From IMG/VR virus record IMGVR_UViG_3300032087_000322, positions 1 to 29,522 of that record: a DNA stretch of 29,522 bases; one strand, written 5' to 3'. The notes beneath the pieces were generated by a model. The model saw nothing but the letters and a program-made list of their open reading frames with translations, had not been told where the DNA came from and did no database searches. How positions within the stretch are numbered: position 1 is the stretch's first letter; every line of letters starts with the position of its first letter. The DNA comes from a virus. Of this stretch, positions 12,043 through 20,360 are shown piece after piece. Both the position numbers and the translations under genes were made by a program.

Positions 12043-14208
12043 CTACGGGGTGACGCGCGTCATGCCGGTTCCGCCGCCAGTAATCGCGTAAGTGATCGGG
12101 CGGCCAAAGCGGTCGCGCCGCGTCTCGTACTGGATGCCCGGCTCAGGGATGCGCGCCTCTCCCACGCCGGGGAGCATGCCTGCCTGAGCTGGTGTCACTG
12201 GCGAAAGCTCTCCACCTATCATGTCCGCCGCCGAGAATAGCAGACCGCGCCCGATTGTTCCGGGCGTCTCCCTGAGCGCGCGGCTCATTAGGCCGGGGGC
12301 AGGTGGCTGCTGAGGCGGCAGAATAGGCGCTGCGGCAGAAGTGCGGCCCGCGCCGCGAGCCTGTTGGACGCGAGTGATCGCAGCGGCACGCTCCGCTGGG
12401 TCGGTAGCAAACAGAAGCCTGCCAAGCTCTCTGTTTGTGCGTGGGCCTACAGCAAGAACCGCGCGCTCCGCTATGGGGCCAAGTCCTCCAGCAACAGCGC
12501 CTGTCACGCCGCCTTGGCGAAGCCCCTCAACCGTGCGCCGCATCATGCTTAAATCTTCTTGCGCGGCGCGACCAGCTTCAGCACTCGTTTGGAATGTTTG
12601 CGACCCTCCCAAGGTGCGTGTCCGCGTTGCGGCCATCTGGCTCTCCTTGCTGAGCGCCTCTTCAATGGGTGCCATCGCCTCTGGCGGGAAAGCCTCTTTC
12701 ATCTGCGTAATCTGCTGTCTGTTCCCCGCTATTCTGCTGGCAAAGTCTGCACCGTCCCTCGCTCTAGCAATATCGTCTCGGATTGTTTGGGCCATACCGA
12801 CGCGGAAATTGTGAAGCTCGTCTTCTCCAAAGTCCTTGATCGCGTCCTCAATTTCCCCCTCACTACGCATTGTCTTAAAGCGTCTCCCAAGCTCAAGAGC
12901 TTCCTGTCGGGCCGACGCGTCCGCGTAGACAGAACGAGCCGTCTTGAAGGCGGGGTTTGCTTCGTCGAGTATCCTGACCATCTCGTCGCGAGTTGCCTTG
13001 ACAGCGCCGCCCATAACTGGGTCATCCGCTTGGCTTGCGGGGTTGAACAGAGACCGCTGCTTCCTCCTCAAGATGCGCTGAACATAGTCAAGGCCGCGCA
13101 TGTCAATGTTCGCAAGAACACCGCCCCTGAAGTTCTCGCCCTTTTCCTTTGCCAAGTTCCGCGCTTCGGCAATGACCCCCTTCATAGAGGGGCGGGAGAA
13201 TAGCGGCTTCAGCTTTGCCCGAAGCTCATTCGTAACCTTAAACGCGTTTGACTTGTCGTAAAGGTCAGACGACCTTGCACCTTTAATGATGTTGATCCCG
13301 GCCTGCGCCTCAAGCGCAGTCTGCCGAGGGATACCGGCTTGAATGAGGTCTTGCTCGATGCGCTTCGCAGCGCCCTCAATAGCCTCGTCGCCAAACTGAC
13401 GCACATTCAGGCTCTCCGCAAGTTCTGCGCCTTTGCCCGGAGACTGCGCCACAAGGCGCGCAAGAGACTGAACACCCTTGCTGCTAATGTCGGCGAGCGC
13501 CATCGGCTTAGGCTCGCGCTTCAGCGCCTCAAGGGCATCGCTGGTCACGCCTGCCTCTTTGAGGCGGCGAGCCACCATCCTCGCTGCTCTGACGCTAGGC
13601 TCCACCACGCCAGCCTCAGCAAGGCGGCCAACAGTCCTGACTGCTGGAGCCGCGATAGCCCCGACCACCGGGAACGTCGCGGCAGCGACTGGCGCTGCCA
13701 ATCCACCAACCACTGCGCCGGTCCCAGCTTGACCTATGCGGCTCTCCAAATCTTCACCGGCACCAGCGCCAGAAACTGCGCCAAGTCCAGCGCCTGCCCC
13801 CACAGTGCGGAGCAACTTGCCACCCATTGTCGCGCCGCGTGCCGCCACACCAAGCGCAGCGCCGGGGGCCAAAATGCCGCCACCTAGCTCCGCCAATGTT
13901 GATGTAACTGGGTATTGCTGGCGAAAGCCGCTTTCCAAAATTCTTTGGCGCGTAAGCTCCCGCCTGTATTCCTCGCCAGCCTCCTCGTCCATAAACCCGC
14001 CAACAAAAGATGCAGGCTCGGAGAGGGCGGCAACAACCTCATCCCTGAAGCTGAACAGCATGCCGGACATAAAGGCTCGGCCTGTCCCGGTAATTGCGTC
14101 CTGTATGACGGCCTGATCGACGAACTCTTGCTGGTCCTTGGGCGACAGCTTGAAAAAATTCTCGTCAACGTCGAGCTTCAGGACGCCATTCACTTCAATT
14201 TTTGCCAT
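12043..14208 (-). CDS. Large internal virion / DNA-ejection protein (putative)
   Basis: This is a 721-residue protein. The N-terminus has EVNGVLKLDVDENFFKLSPKDQQEFVDQAV. Residues ~45-240 hold long Gly/Ala-rich hydrophobic stretches (STLAELGGGILAPGAALGVAARG, then VVGGLAAPVAAATFPVVGAIAAPAVRTV) that could cross a membrane. The middle is a long charged helical region (ARNLAKEKGENFRG, RRKQRSLFNPASQADD, RSVYADASARQEALELGRRFKTM). The C-terminus is Pro/Gly-rich. Large helical proteins with amphipathic glycine-rich segments, encoded beside tail genes, act as internal core or ejection proteins in podoviruses. No lytic transglycosylase motif is seen. Its only neighbour overlap is one base with the 461-residue gene. 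Confidence 0.6.
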   Translation of the reverse strand: MAKIEVNGVLKLDVDENFFKLSPKDQQEFVDQAVIQDAITGTGRAFMSGMLFSFRDEVVAALSEPASFVGGFMDEEAGEEYRRELTRQRILESGFRQQYPVTSTLAELGGGILAPGAALGVAARGATMGGKLLRTVGAGAGLGAVSGAGAGEDLESRIGQAGTGAVVGGLAAPVAAATFPVVGAIAAPAVRTVGRLAEAGVVEPSVRAARMVARRLKEAGVTSDALEALKREPKPMALADISSKGVQSLARLVAQSPGKGAELAESLNVRQFGDEAIEGAAKRIEQDLIQAGIPRQTALEAQAGINIIKGARSSDLYDKSNAFKVTNELRAKLKPLFSRPSMKGVIAEARNLAKEKGENFRGGVLANIDMRGLDYVQRILRRKQRSLFNPASQADDPVMGGAVKATRDEMVRILDEANPAFKTARSVYADASARQEALELGRRFKTMRSEGEIEDAIKDFGEDELHNFRVGMAQTIRDDIARARDGADFASRIAGNRQQITQMKEAFPPEAMAPIEEALSKESQMAATRTRTLGGSQTFQTSAEAGRAAQEDLSMMRRTVEGLRQGGVTGAVAGGLGPIAERAVLAVGPRTNRELGRLLFATDPAERAAAITRVQQARGAGRTSAAAPILPPQQPPAPGLMSRALRETPGTIGRGLLFSAADMIGGELSPVTPAQAGMLPGVGEARIPEPGIQYETRRDRFGRPITYAITGGGTGMTRVTP

Positions 14209-15593
14209 CAGTTAGCCCTCGACCAAGTGTTGCCGGCCGGCGTTGTGTTTGCAGACGAGGGCTTCCCTGCCGCACCCCCGCCCGAACTTCCCATCCTTAT
14301 TCTGCCCTGCTCATCAAGCATTGATTTCCAGTCCAAAACGTCTTCGCCCGTGTACTTTTTGTATCTATTCCCTCTGTGCGAATTAAAGTAGTCAACGCTG
14401 TCAGAATAACCCTCCATAAAATCATTACGGATGCTGTATAAAAGGTTAAGGGCTAGGGTGGGGTCATTAATCTGACCACCGGGGCCGACAAAAACCTGCC
14501 TTGCAAGCTCCGCCTCAGAAGCGGTCAAAACGCCCGGACCGAAAAGGGACAGTCGAGACGCACCGACAAGTGCCGTGAGAGAGCCGTCAGCAATTCGCGC
14601 TGCGATCTGTTCGTCAGTAAGGTCTCCAAATCTGTCTGGGTCTTTTGTTTTAAGGCTTGTGATTATATCACGCTTTATCCTCGCAGCCGCGCCCGGCTCC
14701 AGCTTTACAATTTCGGACGCCAGCTTGTCGATCATTTTGATCGGACGCTCTTCTTCTTTAATAGTCTGACGAGCAGTGCTTCTGTCCTTTACGGTCATCT
14801 CTGAATACACGCTAACAACGTCAAACCCTTCTGGGTCAAGTCTATTCTCCGGCGTCATTTGCGCCCCAGCGGGGTAGAGGTTGTTCTGCGCGTCATACAC
14901 CGTCTCTACCTCTCTGCCCGTTTCCCTTTGCCTGACGCGCGGACCCTCTCCAGCAATCTTTGCGGGTTTAGCGGGTGTATCCCCAGTAATATCTTCATAT
15001 CTGCCATCTGGCATAATCTTGAACAGGCGGTCGCCTACAACTTGAAATTTGGGCTTATTCAGGGCAGCTATTTCACGCGCTTCTTTTCTCGCCGCAGCGG
15101 CACGCTCCATCTTCGCAGCCTGCGCGCTGCCATAAGCCTGCAAGCCAGCCGCGCCCATCCGCGCCAGTATCTGCCCGGTCGAGGTCGGCACGGGCTGAGG
15201 GCCAGCCTGCTCAAGCCCGGTCAGGGCGGCAGACATGATGCCCATACCCGTGGGCGAAGTCAGGGGCTGGCGGAAGGCCGTGCCAAGGCGCTGACCGATA
15301 GTCGGCGCTGCGGGCGCTGCTTGTGTTGCGCGTCCTGCTTGTGCCGCGCGCATACGGTTAGCCGCCTCAAGTCGAGCGGCGGCCTGACGAGCAATCACGT
15401 CACCAAAGCCGGGCGTCGGCGCGGTGCTTGCCGTAATGCCTGACGCCGGAGTGATGCGGCGCATGCCCGCCTCTGGCTGCCTCGGTATAAGCTGACCTTG
15501 CGGGCCAATCGAATAAGCGTCCTTGCCGCGAAGGGTCAGGTCGATGCTGCCCGTCGGCATAAAAGCAATCTGTCCGGGTCTAACTGCTGCCAT
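14208..15593 (-). CDS. Putative internal virion protein
   Basis: This is a 461-residue protein. The N-terminal ~160 residues are low-complexity and Ala/Gly/Pro/Gln-rich. A helical Ala/Lys patch follows (QAYGSAQAAKMERAAAARKEAREIAALNKPK). Then comes a FQVVGDRLFKIMPDGRYEDITGD segment like those of other phage structural proteins. The C-terminal half is helical (DKLASEIVKLEPGAAARIKRDIIT). It ends with FNSHRGNRYKKYTGEDVLDWKSMLDEQG and a Ser/Gly/Ala tail. It is one of three consecutive genes probably coding for core or ejection proteins. It shares one base with the 721-residue gene and lies 1 nt from the 248-residue gene. Confidence 0.6.
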   Translation of the reverse strand: MAAVRPGQIAFMPTGSIDLTLRGKDAYSIGPQGQLIPRQPEAGMRRITPASGITASTAPTPGFGDVIARQAAARLEAANRMRAAQAGRATQAAPAAPTIGQRLGTAFRQPLTSPTGMGIMSAALTGLEQAGPQPVPTSTGQILARMGAAGLQAYGSAQAAKMERAAAARKEAREIAALNKPKFQVVGDRLFKIMPDGRYEDITGDTPAKPAKIAGEGPRVRQRETGREVETVYDAQNNLYPAGAQMTPENRLDPEGFDVVSVYSEMTVKDRSTARQTIKEEERPIKMIDKLASEIVKLEPGAAARIKRDIITSLKTKDPDRFGDLTDEQIAARIADGSLTALVGASRLSLFGPGVLTASEAELARQVFVGPGGQINDPTLALNLLYSIRNDFMEGYSDSVDYFNSHRGNRYKKYTGEDVLDWKSMLDEQGRIRMGSSGGGAAGKPSSANTTPAGNTWSRAN

Positions 15594-15594
15594 C

Positions 15595-16341
15595 TTACGC
15601 TCCTAAAAGCCCAGCGCCGCCGCCAAGTAGCGCGGCTATGAGGGGGTCAATCCCAGCCTGCCCACCAAGTATAGCGCCGCCAAGCGCACCCGACAGGCCG
15701 CTCGCCAGCGGATTGCTGTAGTACGGCGTGATCTGCTGCTGGCCAAGCTGGCCGCCCTGAACCGACGCGAGATAGTTCGCAAGCGCGGCACCCGGTGCCT
15801 GCTGCTCAAACTGGAACTTCTCGATGTCAGCCGAAAGTTCTGCCTGCTCCTGCGCCTCGCGGGCAGCGCCAACACCGGCCAGCGTCTCAAGGTCAGCGAA
15901 GCCGAACTGGCGCGCCATCGGTGCCTGCTGGATTGCAGTCTGCTGCGCCTGATACGCCATCGGCGCAAGTGCTGCGGCCACAGCGCCCTGCTGATAGCCA
16001 GAACCGTAGCGCCCGGCCTTGCCGAACTGCGCCTCGACCTGCTCGACGGCGGGGCGGAACGCGGCAGCCTGAAGCGGGTTCGTTCCCATCAGGTTCTGCA
16101 TCACAACGTCTTGAACTGCGCCGATAAACGGTGAGCCGGTGATAGCTTGCTGGCGAAGGCCAGACAGAGCCATTTCAGTCTCAGGAGAGAAGCCCACAAC
16201 CGTCTGGCCGGGGTAATACTGCATCGGGCCTTCGCCGTAGAGGCGCTTCGCCTCAGCCAGCCCGAACTCCTTGAACGGAGCCGTGGTCGGGTCCGTAATG
16301 GTCTGCGTGACCTGCCTTGTGGTTCCGCCGCCTTTACTCAT
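15595..16341 (-). CDS. Putative internal/ejection protein, Ala/Gln-rich
   Basis: This is a 248-residue protein. The N-terminus KGGGTTRQVTQTITDPTTAPFKEFGLAEAKRLY, then YPGQTVVGFSPETEMAL, is a common start of small phage virion proteins found between the tail and internal-core genes. The middle is helical and rich in Ala and Gln (GYQQGAVAAALAPMAYQAQQTAIQQAP). The end is a Gly/Ala/Leu hydrophobic stretch (SGLSGALGGAILGGQAGIDPLIAALLGGGAGLLGA), which could insert in a membrane. A DNA-ejection role is inferred from this composition and from its neighbours. Confidence 0.6.
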   Translation of the reverse strand: MSKGGGTTRQVTQTITDPTTAPFKEFGLAEAKRLYGEGPMQYYPGQTVVGFSPETEMALSGLRQQAITGSPFIGAVQDVVMQNLMGTNPLQAAAFRPAVEQVEAQFGKAGRYGSGYQQGAVAAALAPMAYQAQQTAIQQAPMARQFGFADLETLAGVGAAREAQEQAELSADIEKFQFEQQAPGAALANYLASVQGGQLGQQQITPYYSNPLASGLSGALGGAILGGQAGIDPLIAALLGGGAGLLGA

Positions 16342-16696
16342 CGCTGAAATCCTTCATCAATACCACCGCCGTCTGCCGGTAGTCTTTAAGTTGTCGAGAC
16401 CAACCCCTGCGCCCGATGATCTCCATCCCGCTGCAACCTAGCGTCTTGGCCCACGCGGCGATTGCAGCTTCCGCTTGCATCAACTCGTCTAGGTCTCCGC
16501 CCGCAAGCCAAATACGGCACATCGCCTTCTGCGGGTAGTCAACCACCTCGGTCACTATAGCAGACTTATCGAGCGGAAAGAACTGGGCCTTGCCTTCGCA
16601 GACGGCGTCCCAAACGTCGTCGATTGTGTGTGACCCGCCCGCATACTCCAGCGCGTCCTCAATGTAGCGCCGACAGCGCTGCCAGTGTTCTTCCAT
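16334..16696 (-). CDS. GNAT-like virion-associated protein
   Basis: This is a 120-residue protein starting at ATG 16694-16696 (MEEHWQRC), eight bases after the previous stop, with GGGTGA upstream. The frame is open 13 codons further, but that would overlap the neighbour without a binding site. IEDALEYAGGSHTIDDVWDAVCEGKAQFFPLDKSAIVTEVVDYP, then CRIWLAGGDLDELMQAEAAIAAWAKTLGCSGMEIIGRRGW, resembles the GNAT-like fold. I recall it for T7 gp13-type internal virion proteins in many podoviruses. The acetyl-CoA-binding loop is not evident, so enzyme activity is doubtful. It overlaps the 248-residue gene by 8 nt. Confidence 0.65.
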   Translation of the reverse strand: MEEHWQRCRRYIEDALEYAGGSHTIDDVWDAVCEGKAQFFPLDKSAIVTEVVDYPQKAMCRIWLAGGDLDELMQAEAAIAAWAKTLGCSGMEIIGRRGWSRQLKDYRQTAVVLMKDFSDE

Positions 16697-16703
16697 ACGG
16701 TCG

Positions 16704-17027
16704 TCACCCGATAATAAGGTAGGCGAATGGTGCATCGTGTCCCTGATTGTCGTGGTTGATCACCATCGTGCCATCGACGCTGGTGCTGTCAATGTACGGA
16801 TTATGATGCCACGGGTCGTGATCCACACCCGTGAAAAACACCAGCGACGACACGGAATAGCGCGGGTCATCGACAGTGGTCTGCGTCGTATTCGCCGGGA
16901 GCGTCACATACCCGACGCTGTTGAGGCCGCCGTTGATTGTGCGGTTCAGAACCTCGGCGATCTCCCGCGTTGTCGCGGTGATTGGGTTCAGGATACGGAA
17001 GTTGGTGGTGCGCTGCTCAGTCGTCAT
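16704..17027 (-). CDS. Small virion structural protein
   Basis: This is a 107-residue protein. RILNPITATTREIAEVLNRTINGGLNSVGYVTLPANTTQTTVDDPRYSVSSLVFF has a helix (residues 15-35), then alternating beta strands, and ends with a strand-forming HDAPFAYLIIG. I remember this pattern, ending in F.YALLG-like strands, as a small tail-associated protein of marine podoviruses. The start overlaps the stop of the beta-rich 484-residue gene by 4 nt. The exact role is not known. Confidence 0.65.
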   Translation of the reverse strand: MTTEQRTTNFRILNPITATTREIAEVLNRTINGGLNSVGYVTLPANTTQTTVDDPRYSVSSLVFFTGVDHDPWHHNPYIDSTSVDGTMVINHDNQGHDAPFAYLIIG

Positions 17028-18478
17028 CGTCTACCGATGTCCCTCGCCTCAACCTCAATGCCGAGCGCCTTGTCCCAGTCGCCGGTAAACTTGACGCGCG
17101 CCCGGTGGTAGCGCCCCTGCGCCCGGAACGGCGAAAACGCCGAGGCATTGACCGCCACGTCGCTGGTAAATGTAGGCACCTGAGACTGCGTCTCGCGAGT
17201 GCCGATGGCGACCGTCACGTCTCCATCTTCATAATAGGGGTAGACGCGCGTGACGATGGAATGCTTGCCGGTAGACAGTGGTGCCTCAGCCGTCTCAATA
17301 GTGCCGGGCAGAACCGAGCCTGTGAAGGTGTAGATTTTATCGCCGTATGCACCGCCGAAGAAATACTGCCCACCCTTGAAGAAGCGGCTGTCTAGCTGAG
17401 TGCTGAGGCCGTCAACCGTGGCGGACAGATTATCGAGACCCTCGACCGTGTAGCCAGCCGAGAACATCGGCGCAAGCAAGTCAGCTTCAACCTCAGCCAC
17501 CGACCACTTGTTCAGCGTGTAATTGTAGATCAGGATTTTGTCGGGCTGGCCTGACGGCGACTGCGTCGATGTGTACGACCACATCGCGACTTCGTTCAGC
17601 GGGTCAACCGCCGCAGACATGCGGTTGTCATAGTTGCTGTCGAAGTCGTCTAGGAAGAATTGATTGACGCGCTCGCTTCCAATTGGCGAGATGCGCTGAC
17701 CGTCGAACGCATAGAAGCCGTCGGATGACAGGAAAAACACAAGGTTTCCAGCGTTGCACACCGAGTTCTTGAAGTTGCACCCGCGCTCGGACACGACCTT
17801 GTCGAACTGCCAAATCAGCGGCGGGCCGGTGTAGGTGGCGCGGAAGATGGCGCGCTCGGTCAGAACCGTCGCGTACTCGCCGCCGACCAAGCCGGTGATT
17901 TCGCCACTGTCAGGCAAGTCTTGGAAGTCGGACTGATCCGTGCCAGCGACCCACCCATCCACATCGTTGAACCCGGACCACTGGCAGCGATACGGTATAC
18001 GCCCCGACCCGCTGTCTACGTTGGCGACCCAGACGAAGTCGCGAACCGCCGCGATGAAGTCGGCCTTCGGCGGGGAACCGGCGAGGTCTGCAAACACAGA
18101 ACTCGTGCCTAGCTGGAAATACTGAAGTTCCTCGCCGATACCGCCTGCGGCGATAACGTAATCGCCGAACTGAATAAACCGCCAGCGCTCTCCGCCGGTC
18201 AGGTCATAGCCGCCGGTCTTCTTGATGTCGTCGAGATTGTTGGTGGAGGTGTTGTGCAGGTAGAGCTTGGCGTCGTCACCGGCAAATAACTTGTTATTTC
18301 CAGCGCTATCCTTTGCCGCAAAGATGCCACGAATGGTTCCGTCCGCCGCATTCGAGTACGGCACGAAGCTGTTCATCGAGTGATAGCCCACGGCGCTAGG
18401 CATGACGTTCGTCGCTACCGTCACGCCGGGGTTTAGGATATCAGCCTGATCAGGCAGGAACTCGCCGAACTGTATCAC
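17024..18478 (-). CDS. Large beta-rich tail/virion protein
   Basis: This is a 484-residue protein. I placed the start at GTG 18476-18478, overlapping the previous stop as GTGA and preceded by GGAGG; a TTG four codons earlier lacks a site. It opens VIQFGEFLPDQADILNPGVTVATNVMPSAVGYHSMNSFVPY. It then alternates short beta strands with Trp- and Asp-containing turns (GERWRFIQFGDYVIAAGG, then FVWVANVDSG, then YRCQWSGFNDVDGW). This rhythm fits a beta-propeller like those of podovirus tail-hub or DNA-stabilising proteins (P22 gp10 type). It probably forms part of the tail machine or the plug. Confidence 0.7.
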   Translation of the reverse strand: MIQFGEFLPDQADILNPGVTVATNVMPSAVGYHSMNSFVPYSNAADGTIRGIFAAKDSAGNNKLFAGDDAKLYLHNTSTNNLDDIKKTGGYDLTGGERWRFIQFGDYVIAAGGIGEELQYFQLGTSSVFADLAGSPPKADFIAAVRDFVWVANVDSGSGRIPYRCQWSGFNDVDGWVAGTDQSDFQDLPDSGEITGLVGGEYATVLTERAIFRATYTGPPLIWQFDKVVSERGCNFKNSVCNAGNLVFFLSSDGFYAFDGQRISPIGSERVNQFFLDDFDSNYDNRMSAAVDPLNEVAMWSYTSTQSPSGQPDKILIYNYTLNKWSVAEVEADLLAPMFSAGYTVEGLDNLSATVDGLSTQLDSRFFKGGQYFFGGAYGDKIYTFTGSVLPGTIETAEAPLSTGKHSIVTRVYPYYEDGDVTVAIGTRETQSQVPTFTSDVAVNASAFSPFRAQGRYHRARVKFTGDWDKALGIEVEARDIGRR

Positions 18479-19608
18479 TGCGGCCTCCAACTTTCTGAGC
18501 CTTCGGATACATTACTCCAAGTCTCGTCTTGTGACGAGACGGTTTGCCACGTCTCTGTGCCGTCTGCCTGCGTCGCCCACGTCTCAGTGCCGTCGGCTAT
18601 GTCCGCCCAAATTTCTGTACCTTCCGCAACCTCAGTCCACGCATCGCCGAGAATGTTCGCAAGGCAAGTCTGATTGAGCGCGAAGCTCACGTCGCCGCTT
18701 GTCACAAAAACGCCGACAGCCTGCCCATCAACGGTCGTGACAACCTCCACGCTGGCGTCCATCCCACGAATGCGGGAGAAGGCGTTTGCGGCGCTCACAG
18801 CCGTGCTTGCTGCGGCGCTAACGAGGCGAATACGATCCGAAGCAGATGTCGTCGTCACAGACAGTGACGCTGCGCCGCTCGCTATCAGCAGCTTGATAGC
18901 AACGGCAGAAGCCGAGAACGCTATGCTCTCGCTTGCGCTAGTGAACTGCAACCGCAGTGGCTGAGCCGAAGTGGATATCGCAGCGGATACAGACGCATCC
19001 AATCCGCGAATAGCAAAAACATCACCAGCCGCAGAAACGCTTGTCGCCGCAGAGCCTAGAACAAACTGCACCCTTAGCGCCGCGCCTGATGTGGTCACAG
19101 CCATTGATGCGCTGCCAACCATTCGGGCGATGAACGCGGCGATTGCAGAGACTGACGCTGCGCCGGTTACACTGGCGCTTGTAAACTGGATGCGCGTGCC
19201 TACGCCCGAAGCAGTGAGCGCTGTCGAAGCCGCCGCATCAACAGAGCGCCTTCTAGTGAAATCGTTTGCCGCAGATATTGCTGTCGCTGCGGTGCCGTCA
19301 ACAGAACGCTTGCGAGTGAAGGCATTCGCAGCGGAAACTGCCGCAGACGCGGAGCCGTCTGCAAGCTTTAGTCTTATCGACGTGCCGTCAGCCGTCACAG
19401 ACAGCGAGGCTGCGCCAGACATCCGCGCGATGATTGCAGCGATTGCAGAAACAGAAGCAGCGCCTGTAACACTGGCATTAAACGCTAAGATATTTGACTG
19501 CGCCGCTGTCGATGTGACCTGTACTGTAACCGACGACGATGCTGTTTTCGTCTGGCCGACAGAGCCGACGGAAAACGGCGCTTCCGAAAATGCGAGGAAG
19601 CCAAACAT
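18475..19608 (-). CDS. Tandem-repeat virion protein with Trp decapeptide tail
   Basis: This is a 377-residue protein from ATG 19606-19608 (GTG one codon earlier possible); residue numbers here count from that GTG. Residues 47-306 are thirteen units of exactly 20 residues, with a looser fourteenth. Most end in a pattern like R(I/V/L)(R/Q)...(G/A), and Ala, Ser and Val fill the rest. Residues 325-375 have Trp at every tenth position (325, 335, 345, 355, 365, 375) in the pattern W..[VIQ][AS][ED]G[TS]E[TS]. The regular spacing suggests a rigid beta-type rod with a Trp-lined tip, hence a fibre shaft or adhesin. The N-terminus MFGFLAFSEAPFSVGSVGQ resembles an anchoring segment seen in phage fibres. 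Confidence 0.75.
   Translation of the reverse strand: MFGFLAFSEAPFSVGSVGQTKTASSSVTVQVTSTAAQSNILAFNASVTGAASVSAIAAIIARMSGAASLSVTADGTSIRLKLADGSASAAVSAANAFTRKRSVDGTAATAISAANDFTRRRSVDAAASTALTASGVGTRIQFTSASVTGAASVSAIAAFIARMVGSASMAVTTSGAALRVQFVLGSAATSVSAAGDVFAIRGLDASVSAAISTSAQPLRLQFTSASESIAFSASAVAIKLLIASGAASLSVTTTSASDRIRLVSAAASTAVSAANAFSRIRGMDASVEVVTTVDGQAVGVFVTSGDVSFALNQTCLANILGDAWTEVAEGTEIWADIADGTETWATQADGTETWQTVSSQDETWSNVSEGSESWRPQ
18487..18639 (-). repeat. Tryptophan decapeptide repeat coding region
   Basis: Five 10-residue units plus a final Trp (EIWADIADGT, ETWATQADGT, ETWQTVSSQD, ETWSNVSEGS in part) are encoded with a 30-bp period. The DNA units share GTCTC-type and GCC-containing stretches, so they probably arose by recent duplication. 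No insertions break the phase. Confidence 0.75.
18694..19473 (-). repeat. Thirteen tandem 20-residue (60-bp) repeats
   Basis: Units begin at residues 47, 67, 87 and so on to 287, without any gap. Two units, 47-66 and 147-166, are nearly identical (SVTGAASVSAIAA[IF]IARM.G), and units 87 and 107 share SAAN.FTR.RSVD. Near-identical copies at different distances point to repeated internal duplication. Confidence 0.8.
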
Positions 19609-20360
19609 CACGCAACACTCAGGTGGAAGGTTGCCGCTTGCTGGTTGTTGCCTTCGTCAGTGTAACTTATGGTCACGTCTGAAAGCGTTGAGTTTTGTAT
19701 TATGTAGCCAACACGGCTAGCGTCGTTTTGAATTAGTAAACCGGTTCCGCTAGTGGATTCGTAAAAGTCAGCATCCCAGCTTACTGTCCCAAAGGTCGCC
19801 GGGCGTGGGTGACCGCCCGCGCCGCCGTGCGTCGTCTTTATGCCGAACACAATCACCGGTGCCGATGCGCCTGACGATGTGACGCTTTGTGTCTGATTGC
19901 TTAACGTCCCCGCAGTTGAGTCGTATGTAAAACCATATGAAGACACGGACGTGATGGCCTGAGACGGCGTAAAAAATAAGATGGTATTCTGTTGAACCTC
20001 AGACTGCCCTGTAGTCACCGACCCGCTGGATATGTCTGAGGCGGTCATTATCTTGTAGCTAAAGTCAAAACGAAACTCATTCGCGGCATTGGTTGGTCCG
20101 GTTCCGATTAATGTCCATCCTGTGTTTAGGTTGGCAGAAGGGACTGTTCTGCTTTCACCATTAATTCGCCTCTCGCATAAAATGGCTAGGTCTCCTGCGG
20201 AACCCGCAGACAGGCTGGTTGTGAGCGTCCTAGTGTCGTCCGGCGGGTCAACGGCACCAGTTGTGTCTTCGTCATAGGTTCGAGCGTTGAAACTCAATGT
20301 CAGCCCAGCCGCCGCTGCAAACTTGTGGCCTGACGCGATGATGCCTAATGCGCTGGTCAT
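19608..20360 (-). CDS. Tail-fibre or receptor-binding protein (putative)
   Basis: This is a 250-residue protein starting with GTG or ATG next to the preceding stop; ATG 20358-20360 overlaps that stop. The N-terminus TSALGIIASGHKFAAAAGLTLSFNARTYDEDTT is followed by a long beta-rich Ser/Thr/Gly domain (GDLAILCERRINGESRTVPSANLNTGWTLIG, then VIVFGIKTTHGGAGG, then YIIQNSTLSDVTISYTDEGNNQQAATFHLS). This domain layout, with GW.LIG and a final strand pair, is one I recall in phage minor tail proteins. It sits between fibre genes and probably contacts the host surface. Confidence 0.65.
   Translation of the reverse strand: MTSALGIIASGHKFAAAAGLTLSFNARTYDEDTTGAVDPPDDTRTLTTSLSAGSAGDLAILCERRINGESRTVPSANLNTGWTLIGTGPTNAANEFRFDFSYKIMTASDISSGSVTTGQSEVQQNTILFFTPSQAITSVSSYGFTYDSTAGTLSNQTQSVTSSGASAPVIVFGIKTTHGGAGGHPRPATFGTVSWDADFYESTSGTGLLIQNDASRVGYIIQNSTLSDVTISYTDEGNNQQAATFHLSVA

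Noticed and set aside
18694-19473. 60-bp tandem repeats considered as a CRISPR or assembly artefact
   Set aside because: The repeats stay in frame, differ at many positions and encode a consistent protein pattern, so they are coding repeats rather than a misassembly or CRISPR.
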